From Paenibacillus albus (GTDB lineage Bacteria > Bacillota > Bacilli > Paenibacillales > Paenibacillaceae), in contig NZ_CP034437.1 of the NCBI RefSeq assembly GCF_003952225.1, positions 6,236,001-6,300,000 of the forward strand: a stretch of 64,000 nucleotides of DNA, written 5' to 3'. The translations under genes were made by a program, and so were the position numbers. The first letter of the stretch is position 1, and each line of letters starts with the position of its first letter. This document shows, one piece after another, positions 52,166 to 61,234 of this stretch. The notes under the pieces were generated by a model. The model did no database searches, was not told the origin of the DNA, and was given only the letters and a program-made list of their open reading frames with translations.

Positions 52166-52459
52166 TTATACGCGTTTGTGGCGATTCTTGAATAAGGAGA
52201 CGCCCCACACGATAACGCCGATTGCGATCAGAAGTCCGATAATCTTACCCATCTGGCCAAGAAGCATAATCGCGCCGACGATGATCAAGATACCGCCAAT
52301 CACTTTGCTGTTATTACGAAGTCCGATTGCGCCAAGTCCGATCAGGATGAATGGCATCAGCAGACTAATAATCCAGCCGAGGTGAAGACCGATAAAATTC
52401 ATAATCATGAGTGCGCCGATTACGACCAAAATAGCGCCCAGTGCATTTTTTCCGTTCAT
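52166..52459 (-). CDS. LiaI/LiaF-type transmembrane protein
   Basis: About 97 residues with four hydrophobic segments (LGAILVVIGALMIMNFIGL, IISLLMPFILIGLGAIGL, VIGGILIIVGAIMLL, IIGLLIAIGVIVWGVSLF) and a basic tail, matching LiaF-TM/LiaI domains. The frame is open from 52603, but the ATG at 52459 after GGCGGTGA starts at the membrane domain. First gene of the envelope-stress operon; the encoded protein likely anchors PspA or inhibits LiaS. Confidence 0.8.
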   Translation of the reverse strand: MNGKNALGAILVVIGALMIMNFIGLHLGWIISLLMPFILIGLGAIGLRNNSKVIGGILIIVGAIMLLGQMGKIIGLLIAIGVIVWGVSLFKNRHKRV

Positions 52460-52541
52460 TGTTTTAGTCACCGCCTTTCGATATTTGAATTGCATGTTTT
52501 TCATTCCATACATTGTGTTTCTTTGTTTGTTGCGTGTTTTG

Positions 52542-52569
52542 CTTATGTACTCATGATAGACTTTTTCAA
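52542..52569 (-). promoter_or_regulatory. Candidate promoter of the lia/psp operon
   Basis: On the minus strand TTGAAA (52569-52564) and CATAAG (52547-52542) are spaced 16 bp, about 85 bp upstream of the first gene. No confident LiaR box was seen. Confidence 0.35.
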
Positions 52570-52678
52570 ACCTTCCCAAAACGGACCGAGGACGGTTTTT
52601 CATACTGGACCTCAGGCGGGGACGTCTCCGTACCTAAGGCGTAAACCTGGTCCGCCTCTCGGCCAAAGCTCATATAAA

Positions 52679-52716
52679 AAGGGCTTCCAAAGCACCAAAA
52701 CCGCCTTGAAGCCCTT
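52679..52716 (-). terminator. Terminator of the yesMN-type operon
   Basis: AAGGGCTTC (52679-52687) and GAAGCCCTT (52708-52716) pair perfectly; the minus strand continues TTTATATG after the T run. 22 bp beyond the response-regulator stop. Confidence 0.85.
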
Positions 52717-52738
52717 CAATTAACCAGCTACAGCGGCC

Positions 52739-54358
52739 TTACAGCAGCTGACCTTTCCGATACTCGTTCGGCGTCATCCCGGTAAGCTTCTTAAACACCT
52801 TGCTGAAGTACTTCTCATCTTGATACCCTACCATCTGCGCGATCTGCACGACACGCATATTGGGATTCTCGAGCAGCCGCTGCGCTTTGGCGATACGGAT
52901 GCGGCCGATATAATCCGACAGGTTCTCACCAAGCTCCTGCTTGAACTTGCGTGAAATGTACTCCCTGCTGAGATAGAAATGGTTCGCGATGTCCTGCAGC
53001 GATATCTCCCGTTGATAGTGAGTCTCGACGTATTTCTTAATCTCGTAGATGACATTGCCTCGTTGCTGCTTCAGCTCGCGCAGCGATTGCTCGAAGCGGA
53101 TCAGATCTTCTGCTAACGCCTGCCCCAGCTGTTCAAGGGAGAATCTACAGTCCACGTCGTATCGCAGCTCGAACACATCATCGCCGATTATCGGCCCGGG
53201 CGAATCGTCGCTCTCCTCCAGCCATGCTTTCGACCATTGCGAGCAAAGCACACTATATTCGCTGCGCCACATCTCCAGCATATCCGGCGTTATGCGTCCG
53301 GCGCTGGTCACCGCTTGCACCCAGTCGGCCACCGCTTCGCGCATCCGCTGCGCCTGCCCGCTGTGGAACGCGATTCGAAGCGCCTCGCCATGATCGGAGA
53401 GATGAACAAGTTGCATCCTGCCCCGGGGGTCCAGCTCCGAATACAGATGGATCGTCTGTCCTGCTTCAAGCAGATTGCGTTGGTGCAGCGCCGCGCTTGC
53501 CTCTTGGTAAGCAGCTTTTAACCCGGAAGGAAACGGATGAACTCCGCCAAGGCCAAAATGAAAGGAAGTACGAAGCGTACACTTGAAGCCCTCTTGCATC
53601 CGGCTCAAGCTTTGTGCAGCTTCCTCTAACCTGCTCCACATGATGACGACAATTTCCCGCCGTTGATTCCAATAGGAGAACGCGTAGCCTTGGCGCGCTT
53701 CCTGCATAATTTCATTACTGATATTCATCATCGTGAAGTAGAACAAGTCTTCATCCGACGAGAAGGATCGCAGGCTCTCTGGATTAACACCTTCGAACGA
53801 CAGAACCGCCACTCTGACAAGCTCTGTACCGACAGGCAGCCCGAATTCTTGCTGAAGCAGCTCTGCTTGAGCGTAGTAAGACTGCGGATCTTCAATCATT
53901 TGCGAGTATACCTTATCCCAATACACCGGCTTTAACTGATTGATTTCCATGACACGATTTTGCGAAAGCGTCCTGTCTTTATTCTCGCGGCACCATGTAT
54001 CAATAGCTTGTCGAACAGCCTCGATCAGCTGGTCCGGCTCAATTGGCTTCAATATATAATCAAGTCCGCCATACCGAAGCGTTTCCCTCGCAAGCTGAAA
54101 ATCATCATACCCGCTTATGACGATCGTCTTGCTCGTCAGCTCCTGTTCGTGGATCCAGCGCAGCAGGTCAACACCGTTCATGACTGGCATCATCATGTCG
54201 GTGAAGATAAGCTCCGGCTTCTCTCGCTCGATCAGCTCCTTCGCGCTCTGGCCGTCTGCCGCTTCGAGCAGCCCGGTAATACCAAGCTCCGACCACGGTA
54301 CCAGAAGCTTAATGGCATCGCGCACATGCTTCTCATCATCTACAATTAATGCTCTCAT
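52739..54358 (-). CDS. YesN-type AraC response regulator
   Basis: Two-component response regulator of 539 residues: receiver domain with D54 (LIFTDMMMPVMNG) and lysine in YILKPIEP, a long linker of about 300 residues, and a C-terminal AraC double helix-turn-helix (LQDIANHFYLSREYISRKFK; VVQIAQMVGYQDEKYFSKVF). It overlaps the kinase gene upstream by 4 bp (ATGA). The pair probably activates the sugar importer transcribed from 56428. Confidence 0.93.
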   Translation of the reverse strand: MRALIVDDEKHVRDAIKLLVPWSELGITGLLEAADGQSAKELIEREKPELIFTDMMMPVMNGVDLLRWIHEQELTSKTIVISGYDDFQLARETLRYGGLDYILKPIEPDQLIEAVRQAIDTWCRENKDRTLSQNRVMEINQLKPVYWDKVYSQMIEDPQSYYAQAELLQQEFGLPVGTELVRVAVLSFEGVNPESLRSFSSDEDLFYFTMMNISNEIMQEARQGYAFSYWNQRREIVVIMWSRLEEAAQSLSRMQEGFKCTLRTSFHFGLGGVHPFPSGLKAAYQEASAALHQRNLLEAGQTIHLYSELDPRGRMQLVHLSDHGEALRIAFHSGQAQRMREAVADWVQAVTSAGRITPDMLEMWRSEYSVLCSQWSKAWLEESDDSPGPIIGDDVFELRYDVDCRFSLEQLGQALAEDLIRFEQSLRELKQQRGNVIYEIKKYVETHYQREISLQDIANHFYLSREYISRKFKQELGENLSDYIGRIRIAKAQRLLENPNMRVVQIAQMVGYQDEKYFSKVFKKLTGMTPNEYRKGQLL

Positions 54359-56220
54359 TGTCCGGTTCCCTCCTTTGCTAGCGGAATGAGTACAGTAACG
54401 GACAAACCCGCAGGCAAACGCTTGTCCAGTTTAATTTGGGCATCCTGGCCATTATATAGCCTAAGCCTTGCGATAACGTTCATCAGTCCGATGCTGCCGG
54501 ACTTATCAATCACAGAGGCTTCCGCCTCATCGTTCAAGGTTAGAATCACGTCCTGCTCGCTTGTCAGCATTTCCGCCAGCCTCGCAAGCTCTTCGCTTTC
54601 GATCCCTTTGCCGTTATCCATGATTTCAAGCACAAGCATTTCATCTTGGATTGCGCTTGTAATTGTAATTTCGCCTGTTTGTACACCGCCGGTATATCCA
54701 TGCTTGAAATAATTTTCTACGATCGGCTGAAGCAGCATTTTCGGTACCATAATGTTCATTGTCTCGGGTGCGAATGAGGTTTCCACATGAAGCTGCTCGC
54801 CGAAGCGTTCCTTCTGCAAGTCCAGATAGGCCAGCACATGCTGGACTTCACGCTCAAGCCGCACCTCCGTCTCTTCGGTTGTCATGCTGTATCGCATCAT
54901 TTTGGCCAGCAGCGTGATAAGACTGTAGGTTTTGTGCGCATTTCCTTGAAGCGCCTGCGTGCCGATTGACTGCATCGCATTGTACAGAAAATGAGGATTG
55001 ATTTGCGCTTGCAGCGCTTTAAGCTGGTTGGTCTTGTTCGCAAGCTCCAGTCGGTATTCCTGCAGAATGAGCTGATCGATCGTCTCCATCATACTCTGCA
55101 TCTTTCTGGCCAACAGCCCGATCTCATCCGTATTTCGCACCTCGAGTGGAGCCGACAGATTCCCCGCCTGCACTCTGTTCATATACCCGATCAGTCGTTT
55201 AATCGGCTCAGTCAGCTGGAACGATATGAAGACCGTACCGATCAGCGCAATAAGTAGGAAACCTGCTGCGATCAACGTATTGATGCGCGTTAACGTCGTA
55301 GCAGTGCTGTACAGATCAGAGTAAGGAATTTGTTTGATGATCGTAGCCTTCATATAAGGCGTTTCGAGATGGTCATAGAAAATAATCCCCGAAAAAAGAT
55401 CGTCCTTCCATACAAAATGCCCTCTTCCGCTCGTTTGAGCCAGCTTCGTTGACCAGTTCTGGTTAAGCTTTTTCCCGTAATCGGTATGCTCCGAAGAATA
55501 TAAGTAGCTGCCCGCATCGTCTGTAATGGCAAGGCGCTCACGTCCATTCTGGTTGTATAGCTGTTCGCAGATCCGGTTAAAGCTGTCCATTTTCAAGTCA
55601 ACGGACAACATGGCGATAACCGTTTTGGTCGGCGTCATATAGATAGGCCGGTGCAGCGTGATGACGGGCTCCTTCGTCGTCTTCGACTCCGGCAGCGAGA
55701 ACTGCATCCCGTATTGCGTGTTCATATGGGTCGGTTCAATGAACGGATTCGCTTCCCCTTCCCGATCCAGGGGCACCTTATAGCCCGGGTTATACTCCCG
55801 GCGGAAGAAACCGTTTATCCAAAGATTGGACTGGCTCCCGCTCGGAATAAATAGGTGCAGCTGATAAATATCTTTGCTCGCTTGTGACAAACTAAACAGG
55901 TGCAGATAAACCAGATCATGGCTCGTTGCGATTACATTGCTGCTCACTGGCTTTGTGATCGACTTCTCCAAGTAGGTATATAAGGAGTCTGCCGCATTGA
56001 TCCCGCCATACACGGACAATGACAGCTGGTTGATCGTGTTGAAATAGCTCACGATATTGTTCTTGCCGAGCTCAAGGCGGCTGGAGTTCTCATTAATTGT
56101 CGCATCCGTGACGGAACTCTTCGTGTAGAGATTGGATACGGCAATCGAAGCGCCGATCGGAATTATTGTCGCAGCGAGCAAGAAGAAGATGAGCTTCTTG
56201 CGAATGCTGTTTCGAATCAT
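54355..56220 (-). CDS. YesM-type sensor histidine kinase
   Basis: Membrane sensor kinase, about 621 residues: TM1 at about 10-30, large extracellular Cache-type domain, TM2 at about 312-334, HAMP, His_kinase domain with H410 in QINPHFLYNAMQSIG, and HATPase (VENYFKHGYTGG; MDNGKGIESEEL). The frame opens at 56277, but GGAGG at 11 nt before the ATG at 56220 and the family's usual NSIRKKLI start favour 56220. It likely senses an extracellular oligosaccharide and signals to the adjacent regulator. Confidence 0.93.
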   Translation of the reverse strand: MIRNSIRKKLIFFLLAATIIPIGASIAVSNLYTKSSVTDATINENSSRLELGKNNIVSYFNTINQLSLSVYGGINAADSLYTYLEKSITKPVSSNVIATSHDLVYLHLFSLSQASKDIYQLHLFIPSGSQSNLWINGFFRREYNPGYKVPLDREGEANPFIEPTHMNTQYGMQFSLPESKTTKEPVITLHRPIYMTPTKTVIAMLSVDLKMDSFNRICEQLYNQNGRERLAITDDAGSYLYSSEHTDYGKKLNQNWSTKLAQTSGRGHFVWKDDLFSGIIFYDHLETPYMKATIIKQIPYSDLYSTATTLTRINTLIAAGFLLIALIGTVFISFQLTEPIKRLIGYMNRVQAGNLSAPLEVRNTDEIGLLARKMQSMMETIDQLILQEYRLELANKTNQLKALQAQINPHFLYNAMQSIGTQALQGNAHKTYSLITLLAKMMRYSMTTEETEVRLEREVQHVLAYLDLQKERFGEQLHVETSFAPETMNIMVPKMLLQPIVENYFKHGYTGGVQTGEITITSAIQDEMLVLEIMDNGKGIESEELARLAEMLTSEQDVILTLNDEAEASVIDKSGSIGLMNVIARLRLYNGQDAQIKLDKRLPAGLSVTVLIPLAKEGTGQ

Positions 56221-56357
56221 AAGTATTTTCGCCTCCGTAAGCTGCTTGAAGATGACTGCCCGAAATTTCTCCGCCATCCAATAATTATTGTAACAGTCAG
56301 GTCAATATATTCCACCCTACTCTTCACGATCTTCGGTTTTCTGGCAAGAGGGGGTGC

Positions 56358-56363
56358 TATATA
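56358..56363 (+). promoter_or_regulatory. Candidate -10 of the sugar importer operon
   Basis: TATATA preceded by TGC (extended -10 type), 65 bp before the first permease gene. The -35 region is weak, as expected for an activator-dependent promoter under a YesN-type regulator. Confidence 0.35.
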
Positions 56364-56427
56364 CTGTTTCCTAGCGTACCAAAAGATCACGCAAAATGAA
56401 CATCTAGAGAGAGGAGCGACTTCATTA

Positions 56428-57309
56428 ATGAAAAACAAAAAGCTTAGCGAATGGATGCAGCAATTCGTATTTGTAGGTCCTGGCTTGCTGTTCTTCGTAA
56501 TTGTCGTATTTATCCCGTTTTTGCTCGGTTTCTATTATTCCTTCACCGACTGGAACGGACTCGATATGAACAAGGCACATTGGACTGGGCTTCACAATTT
56601 GCACCTGATCGCATCAGATACGAATTTCTGGCACTCCCTTGGCTTCACGCTCAAATTCACGGTGGTAACGGTTATCGGCGCCAACGTACTCGCGTTTTTA
56701 CTCGCGATGGTATTGTCGAGGCCGCTGAAAACCCGCAGCATCCTGCGGACCGTATTCTTCCTGCCGAACGTTATCGGGGGGATCCTGCTCGGTTTCATTT
56801 GGCAGTTCATCTTCACGAAGGGCTTCACTACAATTGGTGATTTGACGAACCTTCCGTTCTTTAACCTGCCATGGCTCGGAACGCCGACAACTGGCTTCTG
56901 GGGAATAGTTATCGTCTTTATTTGGCAAACTGCTGGATACATGATGGTTATTTACATCGCAGCGCTTGCAGGCTTGCCGAAGGATCTAACGGAGGCTGCC
57001 CGCATCGACGGGGCGAACTCCTTCCAACTGTTGTGGAGCGTAATCGTGCCGCTCATTATGCCTGCGATTACGATCTGCTTGTTCCTGACAACATCGAATG
57101 CATTCAAGATGTTCGACCTCAACCTATCGCTTACTAAGGGCGGTCCGGGTACATCGACACAATCGCTCGCATTCAACGTGTATGCCGAAGCATTAAACAA
57201 TAACCGCTATGGTCTTGGCACAATGAAAGCCATGCTGTTCTTCTTTGCAGTCTCACTCATTACAGTAACGCAAGTTTGGTTTACGAAACGCCGGGAGGTG
57301 GAAGCATAA
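56428..57309 (+). CDS. MalF/UgpA-type sugar ABC permease
   Basis: First membrane subunit of a carbohydrate importer, 293 residues, six membrane segments. N-terminus QFVFVGPGLLFFVIVVFIPF, and the EAA loop LTEAARIDGANSFQLLWSVI near residue 195. GAGAGGAG precedes the ATG. The second permease overlaps its stop (TAATG). Different subfamily from the LplB type at 24895. Confidence 0.93.
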   Translation: MKNKKLSEWMQQFVFVGPGLLFFVIVVFIPFLLGFYYSFTDWNGLDMNKAHWTGLHNLHLIASDTNFWHSLGFTLKFTVVTVIGANVLAFLLAMVLSRPLKTRSILRTVFFLPNVIGGILLGFIWQFIFTKGFTTIGDLTNLPFFNLPWLGTPTTGFWGIVIVFIWQTAGYMMVIYIAALAGLPKDLTEAARIDGANSFQLLWSVIVPLIMPAITICLFLTTSNAFKMFDLNLSLTKGGPGTSTQSLAFNVYAEALNNNRYGLGTMKAMLFFFAVSLITVTQVWFTKRREVEA

Positions 57310-58148
57310 TGGAACGCAAGGCGAATTATTCCGTCCCGACACTTTTACTCGAAATAGCCGCAATCTTGCTCGGCCTAATCTTCCTCTCACCGTTCTACTT
57401 CGTACTATCGAACTCGGTGAAGACACTAGGGGAAATCTTACTTAACGCAGCAAAATGGCCATCAACCTATCACTGGGACAACTATAAGAAGGTGTGGGAG
57501 CAGCTTGATTTCCCTCATGTCTTCATGAACTCACTGCTTATTACTGCATTCAGCGTTGCCGGTATCGTGTTCATCAGTTCCATGATGGCTTACCGCCTCG
57601 TTCGCAGACCGACCGTGTTTAACAAAATCTTGTTCACGGCTCTCGTCGCATCGATGATTATTCCGTTCCAATCCGTTATGCTCCAGTTGGTCCGTATTAC
57701 ATCCTTGCTCGAGCTTCGCGGTCACATGTACGGCATTATCGTTTGCTATTTCGGCTTCGGCCTCGCATTATCCATGTTCTTGTTCCACGGCTTCATTAAG
57801 AGCGTACCGCTTGAAGTCGAAGAAGCGGCTGTGGTTGACGGCTGTACTCCATACGGCGTGTATTTCAAAATCGTCTTCCCGCTTCTAACACCGATTATGG
57901 TAACTGTCATCATTCTAAATACACTTTGGATTTGGAATGACTATCTGCTGCCTGTACTCGTAATCGGCGGCAACAAAGACTTAACAACGATTCCGCTCGG
58001 CATTACGAAATTCTTCGGTGCTTATACGAAGAAATGGGATCTTGCCTTACCTGGACTTGCCATCGGTATCGCACCAATTATCGTGTTCTTCCTCTTTTTA
58101 CAGAAGTACATCGTCGAAGGTATTACTGCAGGCTCCGTGAAAGGGTAA
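57309..58148 (+). CDS. MalG/UgpE-type sugar ABC permease
   Basis: Second membrane subunit, about 279 residues, with EAA loop VEEAAVVDGCTPYGVYFKIV near 185 and the C-terminal KYIVEGITAGSVKG. The frame is open from 57276, but the ATG at 57309, coupled to the upstream stop and preceded by GGAGGTGGAAG, is the start. Precedes the binding-protein gene by 114 bp that contain a cre-like site. Confidence 0.93.
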   Translation: MERKANYSVPTLLLEIAAILLGLIFLSPFYFVLSNSVKTLGEILLNAAKWPSTYHWDNYKKVWEQLDFPHVFMNSLLITAFSVAGIVFISSMMAYRLVRRPTVFNKILFTALVASMIIPFQSVMLQLVRITSLLELRGHMYGIIVCYFGFGLALSMFLFHGFIKSVPLEVEEAAVVDGCTPYGVYFKIVFPLLTPIMVTVIILNTLWIWNDYLLPVLVIGGNKDLTTIPLGITKFFGAYTKKWDLALPGLAIGIAPIIVFFLFLQKYIVEGITAGSVKG

Positions 58149-58216
58149 TCAATATGTTCCACCTTTTTGTTCAATGCAATCAGTGTGAGAAATATGTGAT
58201 TATACCTACAATGAGA

Positions 58217-58231
58217 ATGTAAGCATTTACA
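58217..58231. promoter_or_regulatory. cre-like site before the binding-protein gene
   Basis: ATGTAAGCATTTACA matches the cre consensus except for A in place of the central G. It is 31 bp before the binding-protein ATG, where it could lower expression of that gene under rich sugar supply. Confidence 0.35.
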
Positions 58232-58262
58232 AAACAGACAACTTGGAAGGGGTACTAGACAG

Positions 58263-59561
58263 ATGAAAAGAATTACAGCGCTTGCCATGACGTCTGCGCT
58301 TGTTGCAGTTGTTGCTTCAGGATGCGGTTCGTCGAGCAACAACAACACAAACAACACAACAGGTAACACAGGAACTAATACAGAAGCAGGTTCAAACAAT
58401 GCAGGTGATAAGAAGCCGGTTAAAGTATTCCAATTCAAAGTTGAGATCGCAGATCAACTGAACGCACTGGCAGCGGAATACGAGAAAGAAACAGGTGTTC
58501 ACGTTGAAGTTGAAACTCACGGCGGCGGCGAAGATTACGGCGCGCTTCTGAAAGCAGCGATCGCTTCGGGCTCTGAGCCTGAAATCATCAACAACGGCGG
58601 ATACTCCTCGCTCGTTCCTTACATGGACCGCGCAACTGATCTTTCGGATCAGCCTTGGGTAGCTAACCTGCTCGACACAACGAAAGCACCTACAACAGTA
58701 GATGGCAAACTTTACGGTATGCCAATGAACACAGAGGGCTTCGGTCTGATCTACAACAAAGACTTGTTCCAAAAAGCAGGTATCACTACGGAGCCTAAGA
58801 CACTTCCTGAGCTGACTGACGCAGTTGCTAAGCTGAAAACTGCAGGTATCACGCCGTTTGAAACAACAAACGAGTGGTGGTCGCTTGGAATTCACCTTGC
58901 TGACGTAGCGCTTGCAAACCAACCAGATCCAGCGAAATTCATCGAGGACTGGAAAGCAGGCAAAGCAACTGCAAAAGGTAACGCAGTGTTCGAGAAATGG
59001 GTTAACCTTGTTGACCTGATCTTCAAGAACGCACAAAAGAATCAGCTGACAACTGATTACGCAACACAAGTCGCAAGCTTCGCAGCTGGTAAAGCAGCGA
59101 TGATGCAGCAAGGTAACTGGACTCAAGGCGACATCGATAAAGTGAACGCAAACCTGAACCTTGGCGTTCTTCCTATTCCAATTGATGACCAACCGGGTCA
59201 CGTATTTGTAGGCGTACCGAACAACTGGATCGTTAACAGTAAGTCTGCAAATGCTGAAGGCGCGAAGAAGTTCCTTGACTGGATGGTTAGCTCCGACACA
59301 GGTAAGAAATATCTGACTAAAGAATTCCACTTCATGCCTGCTGAGACTAACATCGACGCAACTAAAGAAGATATCGGTACCATCGCAGCATCCATCAAAG
59401 ATCAATCCTCGACAGCACTTGGCTGGCACTGGGATCGTTTCCCTGATGGCACAACACAAGGCTTCGGCGCTGCAATGCAAGAGTACCAAGGCGGCACAAT
59501 CAACAAAGATCAGCTGCTTGCGAAGTTCGACAAAACGGTTGCAGATATGATGAAGAAGTAA
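58263..59561 (+). CDS. Extracellular sugar-binding lipoprotein
   Basis: Solute-binding protein of the MalE/UgpB class, 432 residues. Signal peptide with lipobox ASGC (C21), an Asn/Thr/Gly-rich linker to about 48, then the binding domain (KPVKVFQFKVEIADQLNALA to the end). Conserved segment ALAAEYEKETGVHVEVETHG is typical. Codon choice is unusually uniform (many GCA, ACA, AAC), in line with high expression. GGAAGGGG before the ATG. Completes the importer; the ATPase must be encoded elsewhere. Confidence 0.93.
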   Translation: MKRITALAMTSALVAVVASGCGSSSNNNTNNTTGNTGTNTEAGSNNAGDKKPVKVFQFKVEIADQLNALAAEYEKETGVHVEVETHGGGEDYGALLKAAIASGSEPEIINNGGYSSLVPYMDRATDLSDQPWVANLLDTTKAPTTVDGKLYGMPMNTEGFGLIYNKDLFQKAGITTEPKTLPELTDAVAKLKTAGITPFETTNEWWSLGIHLADVALANQPDPAKFIEDWKAGKATAKGNAVFEKWVNLVDLIFKNAQKNQLTTDYATQVASFAAGKAAMMQQGNWTQGDIDKVNANLNLGVLPIPIDDQPGHVFVGVPNNWIVNSKSANAEGAKKFLDWMVSSDTGKKYLTKEFHFMPAETNIDATKEDIGTIAASIKDQSSTALGWHWDRFPDGTTQGFGAAMQEYQGGTINKDQLLAKFDKTVADMMKK

Positions 59562-59578
59562 GCATCCTATTGTAATCA

Positions 59579-59616
59579 CAAAGGCCCGTTCTCCTGAGAT
59601 GGAGAGCGGGCCTTTG
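59579..59616 (+). terminator. Terminator of the sugar importer operon
   Basis: CAAAGGCCCG...CTCC (59579-59594) and GGAG...CGGGCCTTTG (59601-59616) form a long stem with a 6-nt loop, followed by TTTT. Confidence 0.92.
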
Positions 59617-59889
59617 TTTTATATCCGATACGTTTGTTTGTCTGATGCCATTATAACTTCTCCTGGATTCCCACCACATGCAGCGTAAAGATCGCTGAGC
59701 GGTCTGAACAGTATAAGACCAGTAAAGGGGCAACCTCAAGCGAAATGAGCTACAAATCAGCACTAGCTAGTTCACGCCGATCCAAACAAACCAAACAGCC
59801 CTTAGTAAGAGGTTATGACGCTGAAGTGAGACAGGCTTCGCTTCGTTTCTAGGCACCGTACGACGCCCCTGAGATCCGCTGTCACTGGC

Positions 59890-60123
59890 TTAATCTACTA
59901 TGAAAGCTTTCTTATCCTCTACTTGTTCCAGAGCGAAATAGAGGCCGTCCAGCGTCTTCATTCGATAGTGTGGAGATCCCTCCAATCCAGCGTCTGGCAA
60001 CGAGGATAACGTCTTCGGTTCACACTCCCAACCAAGCATTATAATCTTACCCATCCACTGACGAGATGCAATAATAATGGGTACAAGTAGCTTTTCAGTG
60101 CCAGCTAGTCCACGTCGATCCAT
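59890..60123 (-). CDS. Hypothetical small protein, weakly supported
   Basis: A 77-codon frame with a protein-like composition (TEKLLVPIIIASRQWMGKII, then WECEPKTLSSLPDAGLEG, ending LYFALEQVEDKKAFIVD). No good Shine-Dalgarno precedes the ATG, and the frame continues open upstream for about 18 codons. The upstream end lies within the imperfect repeat at 60094-60121. I recognise no family. It may be a gene remnant. Confidence 0.3.
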   Translation of the reverse strand: MDRRGLAGTEKLLVPIIIASRQWMGKIIMLGWECEPKTLSSLPDAGLEGSPHYRMKTLDGLYFALEQVEDKKAFIVD

Positions 60124-60228
60124 GCGGCCAGTATCATATAAGGCAGGGCGAGGCGCAGACAGCCTAGACGCGCCATGTCCCCTTCCATTCCGTTGTATAG
60201 TTAATTAAGCACATTAAGCGTTATCTGT

Positions 60229-60468
60229 TCATTCTGCACTTCTGAAGCCATTCTGAGAGCTCTCCGTGCTATCCGCGACCGTTAATCCTTCGCTTCTCCG
60301 AACATACGGAATTACTCCGTCAATATCATCGTACATCTGGTTCATAGTCTTGCCAGTACACAGTTCATATTCGCCGTCATTCTCCGGGTATAAACTTAGC
60401 AATAGCGTACATCCGGGCACTCGGCAGCTTACGTCAGCATATGATTGTTTGTACTCAGAGCAAGTCAT
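60229..60468 (-). CDS. Hypothetical Cys-containing small protein, weakly supported
   Basis: A 79-codon frame with four cysteines (MTCSEY, SCRVPGC, YELCTGK) and an acidic middle (NQMYDDIDGVIPYVRRSEG). The ribosome-binding site is poor: a GGGGAAG lies too far upstream. No family recognised. It could be a real orphan or a decayed gene. Confidence 0.3.
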   Translation of the reverse strand: MTCSEYKQSYADVSCRVPGCTLLLSLYPENDGEYELCTGKTMNQMYDDIDGVIPYVRRSEGLTVADSTESSQNGFRSAE

Positions 60469-60563
60469 TCTTGGATGCCGCTACTATCTTCCCCAATGTT
60501 GTAGCATACATCCATATTGCGCGAGATTCTTACCATTTCTCATAGAAGCAATAAAAACAAAAA

Positions 60564-60592
60564 AGCCCGCAGGATCAAAGATCCTACAGGCT
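60564..60592 (-). terminator. Terminator of the rRNA-tRNA operon
   Basis: AGCC.GCAGGATC and GATCCT.CAGGCT flank an AAA loop; on the minus strand GCTTTTTTG follows. It lies 15 bp after the 3' end of tRNA-Leu, the last tRNA. Confidence 0.9.
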
Positions 60593-60606
60593 GTTCATGA
60601 ATTAAG

Positions 60607-60688
60607 TGGTGCCGGCGAGAGGACTCGAACCTCCACGGTTTCCCTCACGATTTTGAGTCGCGCGCGTCTGCCATTCCGCCACGCCGGC
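60607..60688 (-). tRNA. tRNA-Leu (CAA)
   Basis: Class II tRNA with a long variable arm, encoded CCA and anticodon loop CTCAAAA (anticodon CAA). Last tRNA of the array. It is about 82 nt, short for a leucine tRNA. Confidence 0.93.
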
Positions 60689-60695
60689 TAACTTA

Positions 60696-60772
60696 TGGCG
60701 CGCCCTAAGAGATTCGAACTCCTGACCTTTTGATTCGTAGTCAAACGCTCTATCCAGCTGAGCTAAGGGCGC
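60696..60772 (-). tRNA. tRNA-Arg (ACG)
   Basis: Cloverleaf with acceptor GCGCCCT/AGGGCGC, discriminator G, encoded CCA and anticodon loop CTACGAA (ACG, read as ICG after deamination). Confidence 0.95.
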
Positions 60773-60796
60773 TCATTTGTTCAAGAAAAAAATTTG

Positions 60797-60870
60797 TGGA
60801 GGCGCCACCCAGACTCGAACTGGGGGTAAAGCTTTTGCAGAGCTCTGCCTTACCACTTGGCTATGGCGCC
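60797..60870 (-). tRNA. tRNA-Cys (GCA)
   Basis: Acceptor GGCGCCA/TGGCGCC, discriminator T as expected for cysteine, encoded CCA, anticodon loop CTGCAAA. Confidence 0.95.
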
Positions 60871-60879
60871 AGATTTTAA

Positions 60880-60954
60880 TGGAGCGGAAGACGGGAATCG
60901 AACCCGCGACCCTCGCCTTGGCAAGGCGATGCTCTACCGCTGAGCCACTTCCGC
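60880..60954 (-). tRNA. tRNA-Gly (GCC)
   Basis: Acceptor GCGGAAG/CTTCCGC, encoded CCA, anticodon loop TTGCCAA. Confidence 0.95.
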
Positions 60955-60961
60955 AAATTAA

Positions 60962-61036
60962 TGGCTGGGGATCTAGGATTCGAACCTAGGAATGACGGAG
61001 TCAAAGTCCGTTGCCTTACCGCTTGGCTAATCCCCA
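60962..61036 (-). tRNA. tRNA-Gln (TTG)
   Basis: Acceptor TGGGGAT/ATCCCCA, encoded CCA, anticodon loop CTTTGAC. Confidence 0.95.
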
Positions 61037-61065
61037 ATACATTAAATGTTTTTAGTAGTTGTTAT

Positions 61066-61141
61066 GGGGCGACCGATGGGAATTGAACCCACGAATGCCG
61101 GATCCACAAACCGGTGCGTTAACCACTTCGCCACGATCGCC
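61066..61141 (-). tRNA. tRNA-His (GTG)
   Basis: Acceptor start GGCGATCG, encoded CCA, anticodon loop TTTGTGG. Confidence 0.94.
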
Positions 61142-61157
61142 ATACAACTAGTTAAAT

Positions 61158-61231
61158 TGGCAGGGGCAGCAGGAATTGAACCCACACCAAAGGTTTTGGA
61201 GACCTTTGTTCTACCTTTAAACTATGCCCCT
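61158..61231 (-). tRNA. tRNA-Trp (CCA)
   Basis: Acceptor AGGGGCA/TGCCCCT, encoded CCA, anticodon loop CTCCAAA. Confidence 0.95.
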
Positions 61232-61234
61232 AAG

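Larger units (their letters stand above)
59617..60563. other. Gene-poor stretch between the importer and the tRNA operon
   Basis: About 950 bp with only two weak minus-strand reading frames (listed separately) and an imperfect direct repeat (59757-59784 and 60094-60121). No transposase or phage gene is recognisable. Confidence 0.6.

Noticed and set aside
58392..59579. 395-codon minus-strand frame
   Set aside because: Antisense of the well-supported sugar-binding lipoprotein; the uniform codon use of that gene leaves the other strand open.
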